A stretch of DNA of 32,168 bases from a virus. The notes beneath the pieces are model-generated. The model saw only the letters and a list, made by a program, of their open reading frames with translations, ran no database searches and was not told the origin of the DNA. This document shows, piece by piece, positions 1-7,050 of this stretch (the stretch's first letter is position 1; each line of letters begins with the position of its first letter). The stretch lies in the IMG/VR virus record IMGVR_UViG_3300044984_001453, positions 1 to 32,168 of that record. One strand, given 5' to 3'. Position numbers and translations under genes: made by a program.

Positions 1-242
1 AAAGTATTCACTGCAATAGCTGTTGCGGCTACGTCAACAGTAACACCTTCAAACCATTCAAATTTAGAAAGGTCAGTAAAGTTTTCAACACACACATAAC
101 GTGGTTTAGAACCGATATCTAACTCGACATAATCCGCTGCAACAATAGTCGTTGCGTCAAATGACAAACGAACAAAGGTATCGAGTTGGGAATCTTCGTC
201 ATTTGATTTATTTGTTAATACATAAGTTGTATTTTCAGCCAT
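1..242 (-). CDS. Hypothetical virion-operon protein, 3' end outside window
   Basis: An open frame runs from an ATG at 240-242 (start MAENTTYVLTN) to the left edge without a stop, so about 80 residues are visible and the C-terminus is missing. A GAGG at 251-254 lies 8 bases before this ATG. A second ATG at 245-247 is in another frame. It is the next gene after the major capsid protein in the leftward operon, a position often held by small head proteins (head decoration or head completion). The visible part is acidic and beta-rich looking (VDVAATAIAV, YVELDIGSKPRYVCVENF) with no motif I recognise. The role as a structural protein is inferred only from position. Confidence 0.75.
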   Translation of the reverse strand, partial: MAENTTYVLTNKSNDEDSQLDTFVRLSFDATTIVAADYVELDIGSKPRYVCVENFTDLSKFEWFEGVTVDVAATAIAVNT

Positions 243-262
243 TTCATAATCCTCAAAAGGGT

Positions 263-284
263 GCGCTGAGAATTAACTCAGCGC
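263..284 (-). terminator. Stem-loop after capsid gene, possible weak terminator
   Basis: A perfect 8-bp stem, GCGCTGAG at 263-270 and CTCAGCGC at 277-284, has a 6-base loop. It sits between the capsid stop codon and the next start. On the transcribed strand it is followed by CACCC and a short run of four T, so it may be a leaky terminator or an mRNA 3'-end stabiliser that sets capsid message above downstream genes. The short T run makes efficient termination doubtful. Confidence 0.4.
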
Positions 285-292
285 TAAATTAA

Positions 293-1351
293 TTAAAGTG
301 ATTTAACGCCAGCGTAGCCTAAAGCCATCCACTGATTGTTTTCAATCATCACACCTTTCCACCAGATAGAACCGGCATAACCACGTTGACCGTGTGGATC
401 AGATTTTGTTTTTTCACCAGCAGGGATGAAAGTAGGTGACATTGATTCTTTACCGCGTAATGCAATTTGCGAGAACGCATCTTGAGCAAATACAAAGAAA
501 GGATACACGTCAATGTTTGTACCTAAAGTTGATTGGCAACCAGTCGAGCCAGTTGCCGCACCTGCGCTCAATTGAGCAGGTAAATCTGGCGAAGTAATGA
601 AACGGAAACGCTCAACACGACCAATTTCATTTGGCATTGGAGTGCCGCTTGCATACGCTGAAGTTGGAATAAAGCCTGCAATATCACGCAAATCTGGTTC
701 AAAGTCAGTGTGGCAAATAACCACATAGCCGCTTTCAACAGGTTGTGTTGCAATATTTGGAGATGCTTTTAATGTGTTAGTCACAGGACGAGCATGATTA
801 GCTTGCATTGCTTTGGTGATTTTACGAATGTTAGCTAATTTCAAATAGTCATTAACTGTACCAATAGATGTACCTGTACCTGCGTAGAACACGTTAGTAC
901 ACGCTTTTAAAGCACCGAATAAAATCATTTCGTTAACAAGCGCAACACGCTCACCAACTTGTTCAACCATAGCTTTTGGAATGTCATCTTCGTACAAATC
1001 AGCCACTTTATCAGTGAAGCTGTATAAGCATGAGTATTGGTTGATTACCGCAGTAATGTCTTGCGCTACGATAGTATCCGCTTGTGGTGTAACGCCTTCT
1101 TGCGTTAAGTGTGCGTTAGCCATTGCCGCGCCACGATCACCTGCTACGTTTTGGAAGAAGATGTTTGGATTACCAGCAGTTGCGTTGTAAGGAACATAGC
1201 GACGTGCCACATAAGTTTCACTTTGGTTTTTAGGCAAAGAAATTTGACGACCTTGTTTTGCTAAAACTTCTAGCGCCACAGCGTGTTTTAAAATCTCGCC
1301 TTTGAATTTGTTAATTCTGGCAGGAGATGTATTGTAACCTTGAATAGCCAT
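293..1351 (-). CDS. Major capsid protein, N4-gp56 family
   Basis: This 352-residue protein would form the icosahedral shell. The N-terminal region (about 15-55: KFKGEILKHAVALEVLAKQGRQ, then LPKNQSETYVARRYVP) matches the pattern I know from the N4-gp56 family of major capsid proteins, where a helix is followed by a Gly-Arg, Leu-Pro-Lys-Asn and Arg-Arg segment. The body contains NEMILFGALKACTNVFYAGTG and a C-terminal QRGYAGSIWWKGVMIENNQWMALG, typical of the family's last strand. The length is usual. The ATG is preceded by AAGGATG on the transcribed strand. Upstream lies a scaffold-like gene and a small hairpin (1366-1380). Family recognition is from sequence pattern, not a search. Confidence 0.9.
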   Translation of the reverse strand: MAIQGYNTSPARINKFKGEILKHAVALEVLAKQGRQISLPKNQSETYVARRYVPYNATAGNPNIFFQNVAGDRGAAMANAHLTQEGVTPQADTIVAQDITAVINQYSCLYSFTDKVADLYEDDIPKAMVEQVGERVALVNEMILFGALKACTNVFYAGTGTSIGTVNDYLKLANIRKITKAMQANHARPVTNTLKASPNIATQPVESGYVVICHTDFEPDLRDIAGFIPTSAYASGTPMPNEIGRVERFRFITSPDLPAQLSAGAATGSTGCQSTLGTNIDVYPFFVFAQDAFSQIALRGKESMSPTFIPAGEKTKSDPHGQRGYAGSIWWKGVMIENNQWMALGYAGVKSL

Positions 1352-1365
1352 TTTAAAGCATCCTT

Positions 1366-1380
1366 ACGTCATCACGACGT
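1366..1380 (-). other. GUGAU-loop hairpin upstream of capsid gene
   Basis: On the transcribed strand this reads ACGTC-GTGAT-GACGT, a perfect 5-bp stem with a 5-base loop, just before the capsid ribosome binding site AAGGATG. The same loop and nearly the same stem recur at 4664-4676, 4684-4698 and 22172-22184, always 5' of a virion-operon gene. It could be a protein-binding or RNA-processing site. Confidence 0.6.
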
Positions 1381-1399
1381 TATAGTAAATTAAATTAAG

Positions 1400-2155
1400 T
1401 TAGTCTGTATTAAACCCTGCTTCAAAATCATCTTCGTAATTTTCATCAAATCCACCAGTGCTTGTTGGCATGACTGCCGCTTCTAGTTTCTGATGCTTTT
1501 TATTCTGGTTCTCTTGATACAAAGCCTTATCTCTTTTATACGCGCTAATCGCAGCGGAAATAAAACCGGAATCCCAAGTAGTATCTAGTCTATCTTGAAT
1601 GTCCGCAGGTAATTGATTTTTCCAACCATTGAAATCTTGTGATTGTGCAATCTGCTCCCAATCGGGATGCTCTCTTGTCACAAGTTTCATCTCAAAGTTA
1701 TTTTCAATTTGAGCGACCTTTTGTTGCAATAGGTAATCAATCTGAGTTTGATCGATTCCACCTTGTTGCGATAAAGGTATCTGAGATAAATCTCTTGCTA
1801 AGGCATTGGCAAAATCTTCACCAAATTCCTCTCGCATATTAGAGAACATCTCAGCAGTAACATTGATAGGTTGCGCTTCTCTTGATTGTACGGACGATTG
1901 AGCCAGTGCTTCAAGACGCTTAACTTCTCTGTTAATTTCGCCAATCTTGCCAAATAACCGCTGATTGTTTTGTTCAAACAACTCTCGGACTTGTTCTTCA
2001 GAAAATGATGGATTTTGTTGGATGATATCTTGTATTGCTTCTTCTTTGATTTCGTTGGATGGTTCTTCACCGAACTCCTCAAATCCATCAGCAAACGCTT
2101 CGTCAACCTCTACTTCTAAATCCGCGTTTTCACCTTGTACTTGTGATTCTTCCAT
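1400..2155 (-). CDS. Probable capsid scaffold protein
   Basis: A 251-residue, strongly acidic and Gln/Glu-rich protein encoded immediately 5' of the major capsid gene. The first 60 residues are very acidic (EVEVDEAFADGFEEFGEE), followed by predicted coiled-coil helices (EEQVRELFEQNNQRLFGKIGEINREVKRLEAL split over about 55-90) and a second helical part with many Gln. The C-terminus ends in an acidic tail (ENYEDDFEAGFNTD). Size, composition and position between portal and capsid genes are typical of phage scaffold proteins, which template shell assembly and leave the head. No catalytic motif is visible. A small GAAA-tetraloop hairpin (ATGC-GAAA-GCAT on the transcribed strand, 2167-2178) lies just before its AGGAAG ribosome binding site. 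Confidence 0.7.
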   Translation of the reverse strand: MEESQVQGENADLEVEVDEAFADGFEEFGEEPSNEIKEEAIQDIIQQNPSFSEEQVRELFEQNNQRLFGKIGEINREVKRLEALAQSSVQSREAQPINVTAEMFSNMREEFGEDFANALARDLSQIPLSQQGGIDQTQIDYLLQQKVAQIENNFEMKLVTREHPDWEQIAQSQDFNGWKNQLPADIQDRLDTTWDSGFISAAISAYKRDKALYQENQNKKHQKLEAAVMPTSTGGFDENYEDDFEAGFNTD

Positions 2156-2226
2156 TTTTACTTCCTATGCTTTCGCATTTTAGTCGCAGGGCAGTTAGCT
2201 GTGCGAGTTACTAATTGCAGGGGATG

Positions 2227-2418
2227 TTACTCGCCTACGGGTTTTTCTATAGACAACAGATTTTTAATTTCAAGTATCTGCCCTCTAAGTCTTTCTGTTG
2301 AATCCTGCGATTGAGGATTATCATTCTTTCTACGCAACTCATCTAAACGCGATAAGTAATATTCTCTAATTGCAATCCAAGCAGGAGAATTCGTATCTAC
2401 TTTTGGTTTATCTATCAT
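2227..2418 (-). CDS. Small protein translationally coupled to portal
   Basis: A 63-residue protein whose ATG overlaps the portal stop codon in an ATGA arrangement (2415-2418), which implies translational coupling. The sequence is helical and charged (AWIAIREYYLSRLDELRRKND, then a helix ending KNLLSIEKP). Small proteins of this type are commonly found between portal and scaffold/capsid genes in podovirus-like genomes, but I cannot name a function. A role in head assembly is only suggested by position. Confidence 0.8.
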   Translation of the reverse strand: MIDKPKVDTNSPAWIAIREYYLSRLDELRRKNDNPQSQDSTERLRGQILEIKNLLSIEKPVGE

Positions 2419-4634
2419 TTCTGATAAGCCTGTCCATTTGGCGCTCTACCCTGTGGTTCTGTAGGAGGAGTTAGCACCTGTTTAGATAATTGGGTTTGTA
2501 CATTTAGTTTTTGCGCTGTTTGAGCTAATTGCGCTTTGATTTCAGCAACACTGATTTGAGTAGACTGTGATAGTTCCATAATCTTCATGTCACGTTCCAT
2601 TTGTTTCATTTGAATTTCGTGTTGTCTATCAATCTCAGCCTGTTGCGCTTTGAATTTAAGTTCTTGCATAACCAGAGTTTCTTTAACTTCCAACTCAGCC
2701 ATGTCAGTAGATTGTAAGAATTTAGCCTTATCCATCTCAGCGGCAGCGCGAACTTTAGCAATTTCAATCTGACCGGCAACCCGTGGGTCTTGTGGCTGAT
2801 TCTGTTGTGCTTGTGCTTGCATCTGCTTCATTTCTTCTTCGCTAAATTTAAAGCGTTTACTATCAAGTTTTTGTGCTTTAAATGCTTCATCAATCCATTT
2901 AGCAGGATTGATTTGGAAGGCAGGATTCATTACAAGAGCGCCAAGTTGCATAATGGCTTGATGCTGTGCGTCACGCTCAAATAGAACAGTAGAGCCGCGA
3001 GCTTCAATATTAAAGTCACCTTTCAATTGCCCATCGCCATAAAGCATTATCCATTCATAGTAACGAGTAATGTGCGGAACAGTGACGCGATCATCAAAGT
3101 TGCGAGCAATGTTTCTGCGAATAGTACCAGCGTTATTCTGAAGCATGGTCATGCCGCCAACAGTATCTGGCGCATTGCCTTGCTGACCTTGTAGCATCAT
3201 TGGTAGACCGGTAATATCCTCTGCCATCTTTAAGGCATACTGGATAATTGCCATTAGGTCTTGGGTAATGATTGGAATGATAATTGAGCTTATCGCGCCA
3301 CGCGCATCTTGAATTGGTGAATCTGGTGAGAGTCTAAGCAATGCACCACTACCGACTTCAACTAAGCCGCCATCAGCCGATTCAACACCATCAGCAATAA
3401 TGGTAGTCGGTCTACCGCCTTTACCAGCATTGTCGAGCAGATTACGAGTAGCCGCGTTGATGATGCGCTGTGGTTCTCTTACTTGACGCGCAACCCCGAT
3501 ACCTGTCCAAGTATCGTTCATTGGTTGCCACACCATAACATCATAAGGGAACTCACCACTTTCCAGTGGATTCATTGTAGCCTTAATAACCCGATTATTA
3601 ACAATGACAACGACAACATCATAACTATCATTATCGCCACACTGACAACCAGCAGCTTCAAGATCATCTCTACCCGCTTCGCCATAGTAGTACCACACTT
3701 CAAATCTATCGCCATAAGTAGTCTTATCACGTTTCTTTTCTAAATCGTCGTCAGCACCTTCTTTAAGCACTAAATCAATTTGAGAAGAAATGTAACCTTT
3801 TGCTTTGCGTAAATTACGCAATTCTTTTTTAGTAATATAATCGCGTTCCCAAACAAAACTGCCACTGTGAATGTCGTCACCGCATGAAGGATCGGGATAG
3901 AAGTTTCTTACATCAATACGTTTTGATGCAGGGCGAATTTCAATCACCTTAACATCAGCAACACCTTCTGCTTGCATTTCACCTTGCGGTGTTGGCATTT
4001 GTTTTTGAAACATTTTGTGAACAGAATTTTGTTCATCGATAATTGGGTAACAGCCTTTAATAACACCTGTACCGAGAATAGCTGAATCTCGCAGTACCTT
4101 GCGTACTTCACGATTCCAATGCGCTTCAACAAGCCAATCTTCAATTTGCTTTTGTGCTTCTTCTGCTTTCTTTTTAGCGTCTTGTTTAATTGTTTCTTCA
4201 AATTGCGCAATCGGCATTTGTTGATTTTTATACATGACGATGCCAACATCAACAGGTTTTACTTGAAGCAATTCCATTGTGGCAGGTTTAGGTGTAGGGC
4301 GAACCTCAAAGTTTGCATCATCTACAGGGAGAAGCATATCAGCAAGTGACATGGCAGCAATATCTGTGTATTGCTTGGTGATGTTCATAAACACGTTAGA
4401 GCCAGTTCGCTTTCTATTAACACGCGAATAGCCACCACGATCTACAAGATTTTTGGTAATAGACGTACTGACTTCACCACGATTAGCGTCGTCAATCCCT
4501 TCATAGTATTCACTATCTTGATCCCAAATTTCCTCAATGCCCGATTTTTTACGAGCTTGGATCGCCTTCTGTCTTTTAGACAAAAGTGCTTTTCCGAATC
4601 GGTCAAGTCTGTCAATTTTAGAATCGTCTATCAT
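2415..4634 (-). CDS. Portal protein (head-tail connector)
   Basis: A 739-residue protein, the right size for a podovirus/P22-like portal, which forms the dodecameric ring through which DNA is packaged and ejected. The N-terminal part has a helical clip-like region (KALLSKRQKAIQARKKSG) and GSNVFMNITKQYTDIAAMSLADMLLP followed by FEVRPTP, a pattern common to portals. The middle has IRPASKRIDVRNFYPDPSCG, WERDYITKKEL and the segment around GIGVARQVREPQRIINAATRNLLDNAGKGG typical of the stem/wing. Residues about 600-720 are a long Gln/Lys/Glu-rich coiled coil (barrel-like tail). It lies next to scaffold/capsid genes and upstream of them in the same operon as the terminase. The ribosome binding site is weak (GGAAC/AGAG). 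Confidence 0.88.
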   Translation of the reverse strand: MIDDSKIDRLDRFGKALLSKRQKAIQARKKSGIEEIWDQDSEYYEGIDDANRGEVSTSITKNLVDRGGYSRVNRKRTGSNVFMNITKQYTDIAAMSLADMLLPVDDANFEVRPTPKPATMELLQVKPVDVGIVMYKNQQMPIAQFEETIKQDAKKKAEEAQKQIEDWLVEAHWNREVRKVLRDSAILGTGVIKGCYPIIDEQNSVHKMFQKQMPTPQGEMQAEGVADVKVIEIRPASKRIDVRNFYPDPSCGDDIHSGSFVWERDYITKKELRNLRKAKGYISSQIDLVLKEGADDDLEKKRDKTTYGDRFEVWYYYGEAGRDDLEAAGCQCGDNDSYDVVVVIVNNRVIKATMNPLESGEFPYDVMVWQPMNDTWTGIGVARQVREPQRIINAATRNLLDNAGKGGRPTTIIADGVESADGGLVEVGSGALLRLSPDSPIQDARGAISSIIIPIITQDLMAIIQYALKMAEDITGLPMMLQGQQGNAPDTVGGMTMLQNNAGTIRRNIARNFDDRVTVPHITRYYEWIMLYGDGQLKGDFNIEARGSTVLFERDAQHQAIMQLGALVMNPAFQINPAKWIDEAFKAQKLDSKRFKFSEEEMKQMQAQAQQNQPQDPRVAGQIEIAKVRAAAEMDKAKFLQSTDMAELEVKETLVMQELKFKAQQAEIDRQHEIQMKQMERDMKIMELSQSTQISVAEIKAQLAQTAQKLNVQTQLSKQVLTPPTEPQGRAPNGQAYQK

Positions 4635-4663
4635 CTCTTAGTTCCAGTTAAAGGAGTTTGCTC

Positions 4664-4676
4664 TGTCATCACGACA
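4664..4676 (-). other. GUGAU-loop hairpin in portal leader
   Basis: On the transcribed strand: TGTC-GTGAT-GACA, a 4-bp stem with the same GTGAT loop as the capsid leader hairpin at 1366-1380. Compared with that copy, the second pair from the outside has changed from C-G to T-A on both sides, so pairing is kept. It lies 30 bases before the portal start. Confidence 0.5.
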
Positions 4677-4683
4677 TGGCGTA

Positions 4684-4698
4684 GCATCATCTCGACGC
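4684..4698 (-). other. Second leader hairpin, GAGAU loop
   Basis: On the transcribed strand: GCGTC-GAGAT-GATGC with flanking TA and TA that extend the stem to 7 pairs. One pair is G-U, which pairs only on the RNA of the transcribed strand and so hints that the structure acts as RNA. It is 7 bases from the neighbouring hairpin (4664-4676), giving a tandem pair in the 79-base gap before portal. Confidence 0.5.
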
Positions 4699-4713
4699 TA
4701 ATTATAAAGCATT

Positions 4714-4908
4714 TTAGATAATTTCGTTAATAGTTGCTGTCGCAATATCAATGGCAGTATCTTGTGGAATTTCCCTAATGTTTTCAACGTGTTGTACTGC
4801 GCCACCAATATCACCATGAGAAATATCAGTTACTGCGCCTTGTGCTTCATCAACTGCTTTCTTAGCACTATCTGAAACCTTATGTACCATTTCATCAAAA
4901 AACGACAT
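4714..4908 (-). CDS. Small hypothetical protein between terminase and portal
   Basis: A 64-residue protein starting MSFFDEMVHKVSDSAKKAVDEAQ. I place the start at the ATG at 4906-4908, because GGAGAAAGG on the transcribed strand lies just before it. A longer reading would need a TTG inside that region and would use the ribosome binding site as coding sequence. The N-terminal half looks like an amphipathic helix rich in Ala/Lys/Asp, and the remainder is acidic (VQHVENIREIPQDTAIDIATATINEII). No family recognised. It is in the same operon as TerL and portal, so a head-related role is possible. Confidence 0.7.
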   Translation of the reverse strand: MSFFDEMVHKVSDSAKKAVDEAQGAVTDISHGDIGGAVQHVENIREIPQDTAIDIATATINEII

Positions 4909-4924
4909 ACCTTTCTCCAATTAA

Positions 4925-6202
4925 TTAATATCCAACACCACTATCATAAGGTTGCCATCTTGGAGCGGCAACAGGAGCGCGTCTATCTTCATTACTTAAA
5001 CTTTCAGCATTAACTGCTAAATACCTAAAGGCATCAGCACTATGGCTATAAGTGTCATGCAGTGGGGCACCAGCTTCATTTGTTCTTGGGTTGATACTTC
5101 TACGATATCGCTTTAAACATTCGAGTAAACGAATAGAGTGTGCTTTATCAAAGTAACATTGCGAGAACATTAATCGAGCAGCTTTGATTCCAGATTCGAT
5201 TGGCATATTAGGTGTGATTTTCACTTTACGCCCAAATGCTTTTAAAAGTTCTTCTGTACTCTTACCTGTTTTAAAATCCTTAGTTCTTCCGTCATGCGGC
5301 AAGAAATCATAACCCCAATTATACTTCTTACTATTCAATAGTCCAGCATAATAATCTAAGGTCTTGTGGTCATCTTCAATACTTTCAATAATTCTAATTT
5401 CACTTCGTACTTTTTGTACTAATAAAATAGCCATCGAATCATTCCAACCCAAATCCCAAATAGCATGAACTTTAAGTAATGGGTCATAAGGAACATTACA
5501 AATTCTGCCATGTAAAGTTGCCGCGTTAACTTCATTCGCATATATCGCACCTGTAACTGCGCTACGACATTTACCAAGCCAGATGTTCTCATAGTCCTCT
5601 GGGTTGGTTTCCATGCAGTGTAGACGTTCTGCTTCAAGCTCTTTAGGGAAATAAGGATTATCACTAAAGTTCATTTCAACCACTGTTGCGCTTGGCGCAG
5701 GGTTTAAAACAAATCGCGTGTAAGTATCATCTGTATCTAAATCGGGATTGAAACTCACCCAAATCTCAGAATCATCTTTACGAATAGTTGGAATGAGAAT
5801 ATCCCAGCTTTTCTTACTTACTGTTTGCGCTTCCTCTACCCATACAATATCACAACCTTCAATAGATTTGATGGATTCAACAGTATGTTGCGCTAAACCG
5901 GCAAACATAAAGAGCGATCCATTCATTCCGCGAATTTCAGTTTCAAGTACAGTAAAGAACGCGCCTAAGCCAAGTCGTTGAATTTGATCGGATAATAGCA
6001 AATGCACTGACTGTTTAATACTCTTTTGAACTTCCCGTGTACATAATATGCGCATGGGTTTTTGAGCCGATAAGAGTATCAATGCTTGTGAAAAGTTATA
6101 ACTCTTTGATGATCCCCTTCCTCCGTATGCTACTTTGTAACGGCTAGGAGCAAACAAGAATTGAAGTTTCTCTGGGAAATGTACGTCTAAGTTTTCAGCC
6201 AT
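4925..6202 (-). CDS. terL: Terminase large subunit (Terminase_3/PBSX type)
   Basis: A 425-residue packaging motor: the N-terminal ATPase pumps DNA into the prohead and the C-terminal nuclease cuts it. Walker A is GGRGSSKS at residues 27-34. Walker B is IVWVEE at 119-124, with the catalytic Glu followed by Ala-Gln. WVSFNPDLDTDD is the coupling-motif region. The C-terminal RNase H-like nuclease shows HAIWDLGWNDSMAI (first Asp, about residue 247) and HSADAFRYLAV (last Asp, about 390). The layout fits the PBSX/Terminase_3 family and the length is normal. The start overlaps the end of the small subunit gene by 8 bases (6195-6202), so the two are probably translationally coupled. Confidence 0.93.
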   Translation of the reverse strand: MAENLDVHFPEKLQFLFAPSRYKVAYGGRGSSKSYNFSQALILLSAQKPMRILCTREVQKSIKQSVHLLLSDQIQRLGLGAFFTVLETEIRGMNGSLFMFAGLAQHTVESIKSIEGCDIVWVEEAQTVSKKSWDILIPTIRKDDSEIWVSFNPDLDTDDTYTRFVLNPAPSATVVEMNFSDNPYFPKELEAERLHCMETNPEDYENIWLGKCRSAVTGAIYANEVNAATLHGRICNVPYDPLLKVHAIWDLGWNDSMAILLVQKVRSEIRIIESIEDDHKTLDYYAGLLNSKKYNWGYDFLPHDGRTKDFKTGKSTEELLKAFGRKVKITPNMPIESGIKAARLMFSQCYFDKAHSIRLLECLKRYRRSINPRTNEAGAPLHDTYSHSADAFRYLAVNAESLSNEDRRAPVAAPRWQPYDSGVGY

Positions 6203-6674
6203 TATTTATTGTCGTGTCTGCTTTAATGAAATTCAAAGTAATACATGGCAAATCTGCGCCATCCTTACCGCTGTGTTCAATCTTATCAATAAACATACCC
6301 ATATTCTTAGCAAGCAATTCACTAGCACGAATACGCGCATCTAACTTAATGTAATCTCCGTTTTCGTCTTTGTTATTGCGAACCAGTTTTGTCCAAAACT
6401 CTTGAATTTCATAAATCGACGCTATCTTATCGGAGAACTGATCTTTCAATTCGTCAATTACTTCAAGTTGTTTTTTACTAAGTTCACCGCTAAGTTCCGC
6501 CCACGCTTCTTTGACAGCAGGTGTATTTAAAAGTGAATTTCCCTTTTGGGTCGCACTCTTTTCAGAATAGCCTGCTGCAATAACAGCACTAGGCGCATCT
6601 TGACCGTTACTTAAGTAAGCAGTCAAGAATGCCCGTTGGCGGCAATTGAGCTTGTTGAGAGCATCAAAAGCCAT
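6195..6674 (-). CDS. terS: Terminase small subunit (Terminase_2 type)
   Basis: A 159-residue DNA-recognition subunit of the packaging machine. The N-terminal region NCRQRAFLTAYLSNGQ, followed by AVIAAGYSEKSATQKGNSLLNTPAVKEAW (split across residues about 10-55), is the helix-turn-helix signature of the Terminase_2 family. The centre is a helical oligomerisation region (LEVIDELKDQFSDKIASIYEI), and RIRASELLAKNMGMF is a typical C-terminal helix. It lies immediately upstream of terL, overlapping it by 8 bases, and 1 base downstream of the 107-aa gene. Confidence 0.9.
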   Translation of the reverse strand: MAFDALNKLNCRQRAFLTAYLSNGQDAPSAVIAAGYSEKSATQKGNSLLNTPAVKEAWAELSGELSKKQLEVIDELKDQFSDKIASIYEIQEFWTKLVRNNKDENGDYIKLDARIRASELLAKNMGMFIDKIEHSGKDGADLPCITLNFIKADTTINNG

Positions 6675-6675
6675 A

Positions 6676-6999
6676 TTACATCATCGCAGGTCTAGTTGGT
6701 TTACCCATAGGTGCTTGTTGCGCTGGAGCGCCACCCATTCCCATACCGCCTTCTTCACCACCAAAGCCTTTAGCAAATAGTGATTCAGCACTTGCATTTT
6801 CACCGCCTTCTAAAAGACCTTTGGCAATTTTCAAAGCATCGTTAAGGTCACGCGCTTTTTGCACACCTGCGCCCATACCTTCTTCCATACCTTCCATTGC
6901 GCCTTCACCGCCCTCAGCCATTTGCTCCGGTTTGTTTTCTGTTTCAACAGTGTATTGACCTTGTGCATCGCGCGTGATTGTAACTTCTATTTCTTCCAT
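6676..6999 (-). CDS. Gly/Glu/Met-rich hypothetical protein upstream of terS
   Basis: A 107-residue low-complexity protein. The first 22 residues form a beta-like start (MEEIEVTITRDAQGQYTVET), then a Gly/Glu/Met-rich linker, a short helix around ARDLNDALKIAKGLLEGG and a Gly/Met/Pro-rich tail. The ribosome binding site on the transcribed strand is TAGGAAC. I do not recognise a family. It lies between the polyvalent protein and terS in the virion operon. The flexible composition suggests an accessory head or packaging protein, but nothing in the sequence proves that. Confidence 0.75.
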   Translation of the reverse strand: MEEIEVTITRDAQGQYTVETENKPEQMAEGGEGAMEGMEEGMGAGVQKARDLNDALKIAKGLLEGGENASAESLFAKGFGGEEGGMGMGGAPAQQAPMGKPTRPAMM

Positions 7000-7017
7000 T
7001 TTTGTTCCTAGTTAAAG

Positions 7018-7038
7018 GGCGCTACGGTATGTAGCGCC
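7018..7038 (-). other. Stem-loop between polyvalent gene and next gene
   Basis: GGCGCTAC at 7018-7025 and GTAGCGCC at 7031-7038 form a perfect 8-bp stem with a 5-base loop, directly 3' of the giant polyvalent gene. On the transcribed strand it is followed by CTTTAACTAGGAAC, too poor in T for a clear terminator. It may instead be an attenuator or protect the 3' end of the 12-kb message. Confidence 0.45.
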
Positions 7039-7050
7039 AAATGATTACTG

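Noticed and set aside
4909-4920. Four-codon TTG-initiated extension of the 64-aa gene
   Set aside because: The extension consists of the ribosome binding site GGAGAAAGG itself; the ATG at 4906-4908 is better placed.
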